From Lagopus muta (lineage: Eukaryota > Chordata > Aves > Galliformes > Phasianidae): a DNA stretch of 64,000 bases. The stretch's first letter is position 1. Each line of letters begins with the position of its first letter. Below, one piece after another: positions 18,901 to 34,300 of the stretch. The DNA is taken from the NCBI RefSeq assembly GCF_023343835.1, contig NC_064433.1, positions 67,230,032 to 67,294,031 on the forward strand, read 5' to 3'. The translations under genes and the position numbers were made by a program. The notes under the pieces are model-generated. The model ran no database searches and had not been told where the DNA came from. It saw only the letters and a program-made list of their open reading frames with translations.

Positions 18901-21900
18901 AGACTAATTTCTTTCCAGTTAATTATTGGAATTACAGTGTATGCATATGTCACCATTGGAACAACAAATAAATGGAAATCCTATGCAGACTTTAAAAGGA
19001 ACATCCTATATTTTAAGTAACAGTTTCAAAGTTATTTGACTATTCTAATAACTCACTTTTATATTGTTGTTTGTTTACAATATTCTCAAGTTCCCCTTCT
19101 TAGTCACTTGACATTATTCCACTTTTTCCTCCCATAGCTTGTCACCTTCCTCGATCATTTCTGTACTCACATTTAACACTCACAATTTTTGCAATAATAA
19201 CATCACTGCTGTTTCCTAACACTCGGCACAATCACTGTCCCTAAATGGTGTGAGCAATTTGTATATCATTTAGTAGACTCCATATTACCTTTGGCCACAT
19301 TTTAAAAGCATGTATGAAAACAATATAAATAATACATTTTCTGAGAAACATCCAACAACAACAAAAATATTTGTATTTAACCTTTTAGGACCCTTTCCTC
19401 TGGTACCAACTGTTGAAATTGGCAGCGGATCATTTTTCCTCTCCATATCTACCAAATTGTATATTGTTTTTTGACAATTCAATACATCCTCATCTGTCAT
19501 TGCTTCTTTTACAATCACACTGGCTAATGGCACTACCTGCAATACAAAACATAAGTCAAGAATGGGAAGTCCACATATTGCAGGAAACTAGCAGGACAAA
19601 GCAAAAGCAGTTTGTGTAACCACGGAACAATACACAACAAAAATACTACATTCTCTCCTGAATTTAATAGCAACACTGAGGTATAACCACAGGCATGCCT
19701 TACTGTCTTTACCCATTGCAACTCAGCAGCTCTTTAGCTAAGCCAGTTTCAAGTACAGCACTCAATTTAAACAGTTATAATCTACTGACATTAAGTACTG
19801 AAGTTAGAAACAAATCTTCAAATAAACTCATTTTGTGACAAATGATTTATCGTAGAGTTAGTGCTTCCACCAAGTAGCAGATTCAGACTTACTCTAGACC
19901 AGAAGAAAAGGTTACACACCCAAGATTACTTACAGCTTGCATGTTGAAGATGGTAGTCTGAGAAATAATCATAGGCCAGTAACGAGTATGTTTCTCTAAT
20001 TGATCTTTTGCACGTTCCAGGGGAATTTCAAGACTTCCATCGATCTTATATCTGGGTTCTAGAAAAGGAGTTAATCGGTTTTCCCTCATAAATTCACCAA
20101 AATCCTAATGATAACCAAACAAAATAAAGTTAGGAATTTCTCTAACAAAGTAACTTTCACTGAATGGGTGAAACAGCATACTCTTGCCTATTGTTAACTG
20201 TGTACCACCATCACTAAACCTGACTCCAACACCCAGAGCCCTTCTTCTAGCTTTCAAATTTGTGACATTCTTTGAGGTGAACACAGAAATTCATAATAAA
20301 AGGGGTAAAAAACTGACACGAAGTTTTTAACGAGAAGGTCTTCTGGACTTGTACTTCGTGTATGGTAAGAAGCTCTACTATGTTTTTCTGGAAGTCACTC
20401 CTGCTTACATACAGTAGATGCAAAGGAAGTGTTAAAAAAAAAAAATGCCAGCTTACTGTCTGTTCTATAATCAGAGTTCAAAGCTGACAACTTCATCTAC
20501 TACTTATTTCACAACTCATTCACACACCATCAAGCCTTCCAGCAATGACCATGATACAGTTGTTCTATGTGTACCCAGCCCATACTAAAACCTCGCCAGG
20601 AAAATGCTGTTTCAGAACCAAACCAAAGTTTAGATATGGACAGTGCATAAGGCAGCAGAGTGTTTCCTCAGCATGGAAAGGATTCTATGAAGCACACATG
20701 ACAATGAACGGATGTTCTACTTTAAGTATACATCAATGTATACAAAGAAAATCAGATTATGATGTCATGTAAACCACCCCAGATCTCCAGAACACACACT
20801 AGAATTTCCCATACACAACACCCATTGCACTACATCTCTTGTCGTTGATGTGAAAACCATCTAAATAAAGGAGTCTTACTGTAATCCGGTAATCAGTAAC
20901 TCTCCCACCGCAGCCTTCACTAATTGATGGGGGATCTTCTAGAATTGACCGTGAGCTGCTTAATACATGCAGAAAAATTTCTCCTCCATGGCTGCTGAGC
21001 ATGTGACTAATTACTTTCGAGCCAGACTTGCGTGGCTGTTCCAACAAAACAGAACGACCTGATGGAAGTGAGATCAGCTTCATTAGCCACCATTTATTGT
21101 GATTTTGAATTAAAAAAAACCATATACATGGAGGTCTGTACCAAACCATTAAGACTTTGAATCCATTTAAGTTGTGTTTTGGCCTTGATGAGCAAGAAAC
21201 TTTTTCAAGCTTCTACTCTATTTTTCTAAACAATACAGTAAGCTTTTAAATCTTACACAGAACAGCTGAAAGGCCCCCCCCCTCCTGGGAACACATTACT
21301 GCTTTCTAAGCAGGACATTATTCCTAAGAAAAATAAGTATTTTAGACATTAATATGGTACATTGTGTATGAATGGCTTGTTATTTTTAGTCAAAGATGAT
21401 GTTGTATACTTAACCATTATCTTGCTCTACTGCAGAAACTCATTAAAAGCATCTTCTACAAAGAAGCAACATAACCCACTCAAGTATAAAAGGTATCATT
21501 TATTCTATTTTTAATACTTACAACAGGTACAGCTTTCCAGACACACTAAATTTGCTGACTTATTTTCATTAAAATACACTAAACAAAGACGAGTAATCTT
21601 CAAATAAATTGTTTGTTACAAGGAACCAGAAGCAGGAGATTAGAAGGGAGGGTTTACTTAATATACTATCAGTTTTAGTTCTAATTATTTTTTACTAATC
21701 AAAGTACTTTTCCAGTACAGAATCTTTAGAGAAATACACAGAATAACTTCTCTGGGGAAAAAAAAAAACCAAACACATCCCATTAAAAGGATGTTCATAA
21801 TGCAGCCTTTTTTTTTTTTTTTTCCTTACTGTAAAGAAACAATTGAAGCTGACTACATACTTCCAGCATTATGATAAAGGATATCACCACCTACTGAAAT

Positions 21901-24900
21901 AAATGTTTCTTACTATGCATTCTACATACAATACATAGTAATAGCAGATACGATGTATTCTACACTCAGATTCAGTAAAGAACTTTCAGGATTCAGTATT
22001 TGCTCTCTACCTCTTTCCTCTCATTTCCAGTTATTTATATGACACATTAACATACTCAGCATTTTCACAGCATACAGACATGCCCCTCTTTGTACAGGCT
22101 GAAATGTGGGCAAGTTTGTTAGCAGAGGTAGCCGCTGTTAGCAAAGCCCAGCCCTACCATCAGATCAGAGCCAACCCCAGCCATCCATCACCAGAGCTGA
22201 ACCATGAGCAACGCTGGGTTCTCCTCTGGGACAGCACCCTTATAAAGAAAGGGAAAAACTGCTGGACAACAACAGCTGAGAAAAAGGAGCAAGGAATGTG
22301 AAAAACAGCCCTGCAGGTCAGTACAGAAAGAGTGGAGGAGGTGCTCCAGGTGCAGAGAAGAAATGCCCTGCCCATGAGAGGCCCATGGTGCCTATGCCTA
22401 GGCTGTCCTCCTGCAGCTCATGGGTACCACGCAGAACAGATCTCCATGTGCAACCCACAGAGGACCCCATGCTACTGGAGGTGAATGCGGCCTGAAGGAG
22501 GCTGCAGCCCATGGAGAGCCCCCACAAGAGAGCAGGCCCCAGGCAGAAGCTGGGGCCTGTGGAGAAGAGCTCATGGTGGGGCAGGAAGCCATAGAGGGGA
22601 CCAGGGCAGCCCTGAAGTGTGGGCCCTGTGGTGCAGAAGCCACACTGGAGCAGTGCTTGGGGAGTTGTGACCTGTGGAAAGCCCAAGCAGGATCAGTTCC
22701 CTGTGCTGGAGCAGGAGAACAGTGATCATAAAGGAGCAGCCAGGACTAAGCATTATGAGCTGACTGCATCCTCCACTCCCCTGCATCAGTCAGGGAGAGG
22801 AGGCAAAAGAAGGTGCAGGGAAAGAGGTGCTTTCAGTTCTCACTGCTCTGGTCGGTTAGACAAAAGCAATAAATTATATTTATCTGCCTATGAGGAGTCT
22901 GTTTTACCCTGAAGGTAAGGGTGAGAAGATAATTCAGTTGTCTCAACCTGTAAGTCTTTTCTCATCTGACTTTCCCACCCGTTCTGTGGAGGGGAACTGA
23001 AAGAGCAGCAGATGAAGCAAAGATTTACCAATGCACAGCCACCACAATGTTCCACTTGCAATATTAACAACTTTAAAATAATTAGCCAAGGACACAAACT
23101 CACCATTAAGGAGAAAGTTTGTAAGGCATGAAGACGGTCTGCTATTTACATCTACTGGTGAAATTCTGTATGCTCCAGTGCAGTAGTGTAATTCTAAAAA
23201 ATGAAGGAGTAGAAAAGTTGAATCTAGTTCCACACAGAAAAAAAAACATCTCACATAACCAAAGAAGAGGATGAGGCTGAACAGCATTTCACCACTACTA
23301 AAACAAGATGAAATCAGCAGTGATGTATGTAGAGTAAAAGGTAAAAACAACATCAAGAACTACCTCCTTGCTTAATTCTTGTTAGTAGATAAGAACATCC
23401 AACACAAGTTAGAACAGCAGCTTTGTAAGATATCATGTTACTTACCCACACTATTTGTTCGAGGAGTACACCATTTTAATGTCACAGTTTCTTTAAATGC
23501 GCCCTCTCTGCTGCTGCCACCTACATGATTATCACCTGCAATATTGAGCCAGAAAAATGTGCATCATGATGTGATCAAATATTGTCTTTGTTGCACAAAA
23601 ACTCAGCAAATAATTCTCGTGGGTTTTTTTTAATTTAAGGTGCAAAATATTTAATAACGTGATCGCATACAAGAAGTAATCTAATTAAGCTAGATATTTA
23701 ACAAGTGAAAGAAATCCCTTCTTCATCAGTAGCAGTACTTAAAATAATCTTTTAAAAATCAACAGCTATTGAATGGTCGTAAAAAGGAAATGCAAGCAAA
23801 GAGTGTAGCTCCAGAGTATGTTCCCCATATTCAACACTTGGAAAATTATAGATACATTTTGTTTTACTCTGCAGCAGCCTTTTTTTCCTTTAAAAAAAAA
23901 AGTCTAAGACTTGAAAAGCATTCATTTTCCACATATGAATCCAAACCCTTAGCAAGAATTAAGAGCCCTTCTTTCAGGCTGATTAGTTTACATACATACT
24001 GTTTCTCAGCCTAAAATGAAGCTCATCTAAAGGCACATTTGACAATTTGGGCTTTAGAGGGAAAATAAAATTTATCTTCTTATCCAGCATCTTTGCTATG
24101 TCAAATTCAATTTGAACAATTTTTTTTTTTTAATAGGCCACAAGTGTTTTATCACTACAAATATTTTTGTATAACATCACATTGACAACTGGTTTGGTAG
24201 ACAGCATCTGAAGGCATTAAAGCAGATATTAACACCTATAACAATACATTATGAAACAGCCAAAATAATATGCTTGAACCCACAATAATCTGAAAGTAAT
24301 TGGAGGCATATATCAACATTCTATGCGATATGTTAGGGTTCAGTCTAAGATTCTATGTAGGAACTTCTCCGATTCCATATTATAAAGATTTCCTCACAGA
24401 ATATTTGTTTGATCTGCTTACTGATCATGAAAGTAACTTGCAGTAGAGGCTTTTTTAATGACTAAGAGTTCAGTTTAAATAATTTGAATCCTTTTAGAAA
24501 AACCTCTCACAGAATAGGTTAAGGCTTGCCTTTACATGAGCTCCTTAGCTACTGCCATTAAAAATAAGATCTAATTAAATAACCAAATCTCCCCACTCCT
24601 AGTGTTTAGTGCTGTTAGAAGATGGATTTCAAAAACAAAAGAAAGGAACAAAAATTGACAAGGTCTGATGAAAACAAAGCAAAAGGCCATTGCAGCAGGA
24701 GCCTGGTTTCAGCTCCTACCAGCAGGCTTATTCCCAGAGCCTCTAGGTTTTACACAGGATTTCTGAGCCTCAGCCTTAAAGCTTTGTACTGTCAACATGC
24801 ATAGTAAGTTCAAGTCAGTCAGAATTCAGTATTCTAACATCTGATTCCTTCACCCCCCAAGTCTTCAATCATAAGCTTAACTAAAAGAGAAGGATCAGTA

Positions 24901-27900
24901 ATCGTAAATGAGGAGATGCATTCTGTCCTGGAGGTGATGGCAGTCCTCTTAAGAGCAGAGGGGGAAGAAAAGTCCCCCAAAGCAGCTGCTTACTTACACA
25001 CACGTTTTTTCAAATTTGAGAAATACCCACTATTTCTTAAATAACAGGCAGGTAACTCATCTGTTAAAATATTATACTTGTAAGATGTTAAACCATCACC
25101 TTCCTAATATGCTTTAAAGCCATGTAACTGAATAGTAAAGAATATCTGTAGTCAGTAACTAAATACATGTATTCTACACACACAGCAAGTCAGACTAAGA
25201 CTTCTTACGACTCAGTGCCACATAAAAGTTACAAACAACACTGAGAAATGAGAAAACGACCTATAAAAGACTTCAAATGAGACTTTAGCATTTCAGAAGA
25301 GGAACATAATAAGCATTCCACTAAACACTGGTAGACAGGGTGTTTTCGGTTGCTTGCTTTAGCCTTTAAGTACCACCAATACAGAATATTTTGCCTCACT
25401 TTATATATAAACAAACTGTGATCTCAAACACCTTCTGCAAAATTGTTCCCTCCCCCCCACCCAGTCTCACAGAAGTTTTAATAGCTCACCCAAGAGGAAT
25501 ATTAGGCAATTCCAAGCTACAAAAACCATACTGGATGCTTCAACACAGTGAGAAAGCTCAAAAGCAACTCAAGTTTTTCAAAGCAATTACTGTCATAAAC
25601 AGATCTACAGAATGATGGCAATTATTTAATAAACAGATTAAAAGCTCAGTTGTTCAAGGAATAGTTTTCCACAAGTATTCAACCACCTTTTTTTTTTTTT
25701 TTTTTTAAACTTTCTGTAAAACCATCACACCTGTCCCTCAGATAGCATGCTTTTTATTCAATAAGCTCAGTAAGAAGCTGAAGTGCCCCCTCACAAATCA
25801 CACACAAAAGTCCTAAAGGTGCATGGAACCTGGACTGATGAATTTGATCTGTTTTTGAAATCTTTTATTATTACTTTACAATAGACCTGTCATGAATAAA
25901 TCTTCAAAGCCAACACTGCAAATGAAGTTATTAGGCTGCAAGGAACAACTGAAGATATGCTATTAACAAATAAGGCTTCCCCTTAACTCTAATAATTATG
26001 CCTGAAACCTGCATCAGTTCCAAACTCATAACCCCTGCTTGTAAATCCTTCTAGCATGCACATGATTGAATAGACAACATTTAGAGAACTATTTCTACTT
26101 ACCACTCTTCAAAAAGTCAACGTGTGCTTCTTTGTGATGAAGAAGCTCCACATCATAGTTGGCTGATGTGTTAGCATGTTGTTCTTCCTTTAAAAGAGAC
26201 AGGTAAAAATAATGCATGCAATTATTTCCAAGTAGCAGTCACTAATTCTATTGATAAACTATTGTGATGATTTGACATTTAGCTCTTACATCACAGGAAA
26301 ACAAGTCTCCCAAGTGCATTAGACAACAATGGGATTGCAATATTGAGGAAACAGCTCTCTGATCTATTTAAAGATGCAGCCTTCTCATTCTTTAGAGGGC
26401 TTGAAAAAAGACTAAACTTTCTTAATGCAAGTGCCATGACAGTGTACACAGTGGAAGGTGTAGACTTAAAACAGCTGTAACTAATTTTGCTTAAATTTAT
26501 AACATTTAGGAAGCCTCGCAAGAATCTAGAACAAAAAAAAGCAGTCTTTGAGTGTACCACCATTTTCTTAACGCTTAGATGCATGGGGGGGAAAAAATTA
26601 CTTTCAACTTCAAGTTGATGATCACTGCATCTTTAAACAGCAGCAACAGATCAGCAAAAATGGGAGAGTAATCCCACTAATTTATTAGAAGTTAAAAAAC
26701 CACAAACAAGGAATTCAACATTGTCTATTACTATAAGGACAAAGATAGAAGGGAGAGGCATACCAGCAGCACACAGATCAGATTATAGACAAGGTATTTG
26801 CAAACCTACAAGTCACATTTATCTGATGATCCATGTCAAAGTTCATAAAAAATAAATGTCTTGTGACATTTAATTCCATGTTTTAACTTATTGGATCCAT
26901 ATCAAATCACTATTTTTGAAAGACTTTCATAGAAAATGGCCGTTTTTCAAAGAATACAACAGGAATTGCCAAAGAAAAAAAGCCTTCAATTGTTTTTAAA
27001 AATAAGTTTCTGCCCTTACCCTTTGAATGCTGACCCTTTGCATCAGGCAGAAAGAGAACTGAAACAGAAAATTACTAAAAACTTAATATTTAATTACTTA
27101 ATTGCACTGATTTCCCTCCCTGTAGTGATAAGAAATAATAGGAATGTGAACAACTTTGTTCATACTTAAATTTAATAGCTTCCCCAAATAGATTGTATCC
27201 AATCCTTGTCTTTGTGGTTTATAGACATTCAGAATGGAAATCCTGGAAAGCCTTTAGCCAAAAACCAGCTGTTAGTTACAAACACCTTTATTTCGAGTGG
27301 GCATGACGATCAGACAGAGGAAAGAGTCACTATGCCACTAAAATGCACAAGGGTCAAGAATATCTAACAACACAACTAGAAAAAGACAACAGAATCACAA
27401 ACAAAGTAATTTGAGGCAAATAAGATAGTATTTATATGAAGTAATACAAACAGAACTGAAACAACACTTGTATTGCTACATCGAAAATTGAGATCCAGCA
27501 ATACATTTTGTTCTGTGATCCTTCTTTACATTCTTCCCTTACTTTACTTTTACTAACCTGGTCACAAACATTAAATGTGGGCTAATAAAAAAAAAAAAAA
27601 AGAAACAAAAAAAAATGATATGGAGAGAAAAACAATGTAAAGAAATCATTTAAATTAAAAGAAAGCAAATAAATTTAGAAGCAATACAGCAAGCTAACAA
27701 AGTCATGGACACAGTATTACCTTCATAGGAATGTTGGTTATTGTGGTGGAAGCCAGATCAAAGTGTTGCTGGACTAAAACATTCAGTTTTGTAGCTAAAT
27801 GCCGTCCTGCACGGACACTGTGCACCTCACTGGTTAAAACAGGTGAAAGCTAAAACAAATTGACAGAGAACACCCAGTGTCAGTGGATTAGACTCCAGTG

Positions 27901-28333
27901 TCATCGAACAACATAAAAACACTTGAAACACTAAACTCAACATTTACACCATTAAATTCAATGAGAAAGAAAACTATCATGGAAAGTTACAAAGGGAAAA
28001 AAAAAATTGCTTCTTTTGCAGAAATCTGCAGATTGTGTCAGTTGGTACAGTTGCAAATTAAAGGCATAGTACCAACTCTGACTCATTATTTGTCAGTAGG
28101 AAGGATTTGTACCAGGATATGGGAAAAGAACCCTCTTTCCAGGGCTAGGGTTTCCCTCCTTTAGCTACTGAGTAACAGGTGCAAAGCTCCTTTTAACTGT
28201 CCGCACGTCAGACAAACAAAACACAAGCTGTAAGCTGCATTTGATTTTCCAAGTAATGACATTGCTCATTTTTTAAAGACCAAAATCAATGATTGTCTTA
28301 CAAGGGACAGATTTAATCATTTACACAGCTTTG

Positions 28334-28371
<38 letters not shown>

Positions 28372-31300
28372 TGTGACTAGTGAGTATTTCTGAACAATAT
28401 TTCAGAACAGTAGCTGCATTCCCTTTCACTTGTGAAGTAGGACGCAAGACTAGATGCATTTTGTGTTAAGACCAAGACATCTTCCTTGCATTCTCAAATC
28501 AGTACATCACAAAATCATTTGCACATATTTGCATACAAGTTCACACAGCAACACATTTTTGCTACAACTGAAATGTTCTTACATGCATCATTTTATTTCA
28601 TGATTTTTCATGTTTTTGTAGAGTACTTTAAAGATCTGATGAACTTCAAATACTCTATATTCCTGTGATACATTACCCCTTCCTTTGGAAGCAGACATGC
28701 CTTCCAAGGCTTTTCACTATAAGGGCATTATATTGCCTAGCACTTGACTACACAGATCAAAGCATCATTTCGGTGTCATGAGAAAAATCACTCAACAGTT
28801 AAATCATAATGCTTCAGCCTGGATGACATGGGACACCTTGCTGAGCAATACCAGTGTAATTTAGCAGATACATGTCAGAACATGCTGCTAGCTAGCAATT
28901 CAAGCAGACCTTCTAGAGAACAGTTATTCAACTCATCCATCCAACACACCAAGCAGTTGGTGGTTCTCCATTCAATTCCTTCTCAAAAGAGAAATCAAAA
29001 CAAACATCCTCTCATCCTACAGAATCTGCTTCACAAAAAAAACCACAAATTACTGCAAGAAGTGAAAAATATGATACCATGTATGCTTGCATACTATGAA
29101 AGAAAACATGCACTTCAGATGGCAATATGCAAGCTGTCAACTTTCCAAAGAATTGTCACCTGTATTCCTTCCTATGCCAGGGACCCAAGGCTTTGTTGAA
29201 GCTTAACTGCATTACCTACTGGAGTCTGACAGTATTCCTAATAGCTGCGATACATTTTCTCATTTTAAGACCTTTACCTCTTTTTTAGGGCGATCTGAAA
29301 CAAGGCTGTCTTCACCAACTGGGTACGTATGGATTAAGACCAATTCACATTTCTGGATCTGCATCAGGCTTGAAAAGAAAAACATTCTATTTAACCTACA
29401 GGGCAGCAAAAAGTATAAAAAAAAGTATCTCACAGGAACTACACGATCTCTTGAGATTCATCTGACCAAAAGAACACAGAATCCCAGATGGTACAATACA
29501 GTTTCTAGAAAATGCTTTCAGAAACAAAGTTACATAAATAACATTCAAAAGCATACTTCAAAATAAAGTATTGAAATAAGCACTTGTGCATCATTCCCAG
29601 CTCTTCAGTTGCAATAGTACTTTGATGCTTTTTTTTTTTTTTTTAAACAGATAAATGGAGCAAATCCTTGTCTACTATTTACCTTCATCACCTGAAAATG
29701 GACACTACAGAGGGTTTGTTTCAGCAAGTGTGCCTGCAAGTATTAATGGGGGGATTCTGGTGAACATGGGGCTGTGTAAATATCATGTTTATTTCCTAAC
29801 ACAGCTGGAAACCTGGAAAGATTGAGACACTCCTGCAACTGTTGCTACAGCAGTGTATGACAAGCTATCTTTTAGGAAGAAATTCTTTACAGTGAGGGTG
29901 GTGAGACACTGGAACAAGCTGCCCAATGAGGCTGTGAATGCCCCCTCCCTGGAAGCACTCAAGGCCAGGCTGGATGGGGCTTTGAGCAACCTGGTCTAGA
30001 GAGGTGTGTCCTTGCCTACAGCAGGGTGTTGGAACTTGATGACCTTAAAGGTCCCTTCCAACCTATGATCCTATGGTAGGTCACCCTTTACAATGGACTT
30101 AGAATCTGATTCCCTGGCACCAGTGTCCTTCTTACATATACAAAACAGCATTTGCAGCAGCTAAATATAGCTTCTGCTATATAAATGCCTATGGAGCAAT
30201 CAAGGATAAAATCTCAAGCTGCTGTATACTTTGCACAATAACATACAATTCCTGCACCAAGCAGTTCACTGTTTAATTAGACAAAGCACATGGTAGAAAA
30301 GTGGCAGAAGGAGATTAAGATATTCCTTTATTCCAAGGGAGTTATAAAGGAACACAATAATTTAGAAATTAAAAACTACTTTCAAGCCCCTCAGCTATTT
30401 CACCCTAAGAAATAGAGAAGTGAAACTAACTGGTTGCTTTCAAGGAAGAATGCAGATACAAAACTGGTTAAGTATGCCTTGTTACAGGACTGTATCATCT
30501 CATGTTTTAGATAAAGATAGGACAATATTTCATCAGATTGCTATGAGGATATGGGATGATACATCAGCTTAGAACCCTCTATAACACAGCAGCATTCAAA
30601 CCACTCATCAGGAGAGTTTAAGAAATACAAGTGTAAATTCTAAAGAGAACATACCAGGCACACATAGGGGAAAAAACAAACTGCTGAAAGTATACTCACT
30701 GATCTGAGTTAGCTGCAAGCTTATTATGTTCATGAATGGTTTCCTGAACGTAATCCTCAAGCATCCGAACATGACTGTCACTGGAGAGAAATGAACAGCT
30801 TTATGCAATATTATAAAACCTCTCATTCAGAGCAACAAGCCACCACATACTTTTCTATTGAAAGTGAGAATTTTTCATTGGTTACTGTAGCACACCTCCA
30901 TGAACAAAAGCACGAATAAGGCAAGAAATTATTTACTAAGACTACAGCTACTTAGAGCATTAATTTACAGCAATCAATGAAATGCTTCTAAAAACGCATG
31001 AAATCTCTATTTGTTGCTGGCAGAAGCAAATGATAATACATACCTTTTTGCATTAGTAATACAGATTATTCTTCCTCTATTTCCAACACGTTCTGCATTC
31101 TCCATGAGCATGGTTCGAGCCTCGTGTTGGTACTCTGTTATTTTGCAAAGTGCTTCAACTGCAGCAACCAGCCCATGAAGTATGCTGCAGCATTCTGGAT
31201 CTGCCCGAGGATTAGGTGGCCCCACAGCTGCTAAGGCTGCCATTAACTGGATAAAGAAATGACTGCAAGTTACTTGTGAGGCATCTGTTAAAGAGTTCAG

Positions 31301-34300
31301 TTATGAGAAGTTACTATTATAACTTATTTTACATGTTACTTCACACTGACAGGACTTTATCAACTGCAATTCACTTTAACTTTCTGAAAACTTGGGAAAT
31401 TTAGTTGCTTCCTAAAGTAAGCCTTTCAGAACATGAGCCCATTAGATATGAGTGAAAGTGAGAATAAAGAATGCAAATACTGTTTATACCTTCTTACGTT
31501 TCTCTGCACAAACAAGTGTACAATTCTAAAAGTATCACTAATTTACAGATGAAATGCATACCAGGCTAATTTCTTCATACCATTTATTTTAATATAATTT
31601 GGTCCTGAAAGCTGCTTGTATTTCTAAACGTTGCTGCTTATACAAATCACCCAACCTCCCAGGCTACCACTTAAAATGGTACTATGTAAAAACTTCAGAC
31701 CACATTGGCCCACTAGCATTTTAATTCATAACATAAATATTGAATATAGAATAACTGAATGGCTTGAGTTGGAAAAAATGTTAAAGACTACGCAGTTGTA
31801 GCCACCCTGCCATAAGGAGGGTTGCCACCCACCAGAGACACATCTTTTCTTACGCTGAGGGCCCAGGCCTTGATGGAGATGAGGCATCATGAGGGCAGAG
31901 CAGGGTGGAACAATCACCTCCTTCAATCTACTGGCCGTGTCACTTTTGGTGTAGGCCACAATACAGTTTGCCTTCCCAGCTGCAAGCACACACTGCTGGC
32001 TCACATCCAGCTTTCTCATCCACTAGGACCTCAAGTTCTCCACAAGGCTGCTCTCAGTGAATTCTCCCAGTCCCTACTCAAGCCTGGCACTGTCCCAGCC
32101 CAGGTGCAGCACCTTGTTTGAGGCCTCGTTGAACCTTGTGCCCTAACACAGCTTCCAATGATCTGTTCCATGATCTTTCCATACACACACACAGTGAGGC
32201 TCACTTCTCTACTGAGAGTGTTTGGGTGACAAACAGGTACCTCAGTGCTTCTCAACAAGAAGCCTCCAGTTACTTACACCTCTTGCCTTTTTTCGTGGCA
32301 CTGGTACTAATAAGGCAGCTTACTGTGCCTAATAAGGCAGTTTGTCAGCTTACTGTGGTTGTCCCTTCCTGTCCCTTGATTGTTTCCCATATCCCCTCTT
32401 ACTTTCAGCTCCAGAGCTGCATGTCTGTTACACAGGTACATTTCAGGGGCAAAAGGCAGACTCCTCCTTTTGCTCCAAGCAAAGATGATGTTACTGTATC
32501 CATTATCTTGCATTTTATTTGAATCTATCTCCTGAGGGCTGAAAGCCAGTTTAGTTTCTTTCTCTTCAGTCCCTCTTGCAGGGACTGAAGACAGTGCTGT
32601 CAGTCTGCCTGCATCACTGCACAGAATGACATCATTCTCTCTCAAAAAAATTCTGGATACTGCACTGCCTGATGATTTCCCTCATTCAATCTCGACACCT
32701 GCTCAAGAAGTTCATTGAGCTGGACGCACTTGGAATCCCCCCTCACCCCACCCTTAGTCCCTTGGGAGACTTCCAGAAGCTGGAGCTTCCCACAACCAAA
32801 GCCCTGGGCAACTATCTTTGCACCTATGGGACCCTCAGTGCTGTTCCCAACCCAGCCCCTCAACTGCTCCCACACGTGCTGGCAGCCCCTGGCTGTTCTC
32901 TTCTCACCCTGGGGACTCCCCAGTTGCAGGACCTCTTCATCCCACCCCTGTCTCCATCCATTCACCTCCTGCTGCACCACAGAACATGCCTGCATGAGAG
33001 TTGATCACCTTGGAGAGCAACTAGTAACACATCACAATCTGTCCTGTGATTAAACTAATTCAAAAAAGAACATTTTTAATGGATACCTCTTGCAAGTTCT
33101 GGTCTTCTTGGGTCCAAGAATTCAAAACATGAGCTCCAGAATCACTCACAATGAAATTTACCTGAAAGCATTTTAAAAGTTCATGTCAGGTAACAGTCAA
33201 CTAAGATCATGGATTAAGGCTACCTCCCCAAAACCAAACTGACAAGGATTGCACCTCCTCCTTCAGACTAATTGATACCCTGCAGATGTATGCAATTACA
33301 AGCCAAACTAAAAATAAGACATGTACAAAAAGCATTTGGTACTGCTACATTCATAATATTACTTAGAGAGTAAATGATTAGCAACTTCTTACACAAACAT
33401 TTGCTTTTCAGCAATCAAATCAACCTTGATACTGAGTTAATAACTCACGATATTATTAAGTTTTAATAAATATGTAATAGCTTCTGTAGAAAAGTCTCTG
33501 TGAAGTACTGAGGTACAGCAAATTGTTCTCCTGATGTCATCACAGTAGACTACAGGTAAGTACCTAGCAAGATCTATTCAACATTAGAGAGCAAAATACA
33601 CTGTAAAGTTGCCAGAAACAGTCAAGGGGAAGAACATCTTCCATGTCAATTTCCAGTTTATACACCACACAGACTTCAGATCAGTCATGTTTTAAATTAA
33701 TTGAGCATACACTTGATATAATCCCATGATAGGCCAAGACTGCAGTTTAAATTAAGCATACGCTGTCTGAGAGCCAGGACACACAATCCACCAAAGCAGT
33801 GAGGCTGACATATCAAACCAGTGAACTTCCAGTAGCATTTGTTAGTGTCAGGCAAAGCCTGGCTGCCTTCTGAAACCGGCTGTTGGCTGCCATTACTTCG
33901 TAGCAATATCACTGTTACAACTTCTTATTTTTAAAAAAGGTGATCAGCCTCAGGAAATTTCTTAAGAGTTTACTCAATAATAAGGCAGCTTCAGGAACCA
34001 CAAGTTAAAGAGCCACCAGGTATTTCTGCTTCTAAAGAACACCTGTGCGCCCTCTCACTTTTTCAAACTTGCCCTTAGAGATACCCCCCCTGTTCCTATC
34101 CAATTCCTTTCGGAGTTGGTATTGAAAAGCCTTAAGTGCTACCAGGTATATATATTTAGAAGCACAGTATGATATGCAGCAAGACCTCCCTCAAGTTTTT
34201 GTGAGCATGTTACCTTAAAGCACTACTCACATTTTGCACAAAACATGCAAAGGTCCCAAAAATTAACATATAATGGACTTTGATGCTATTTAAAGTAATT

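Noticed and set aside
22318-22725. Overlapping open frames of 80-120 codons on both strands
   Set aside because: By-products of the GC-rich repeat at 22.2-22.9 kb inside an INTS13 intron.
33081-33087. INTS13 intron 2 donor GTATCC as a possible U12-type splice site
   Set aside because: It differs from the U12 consensus and no TCCTTAAC-like branch sequence lies close to the acceptor at 31247, so an ordinary U2 intron is more likely.
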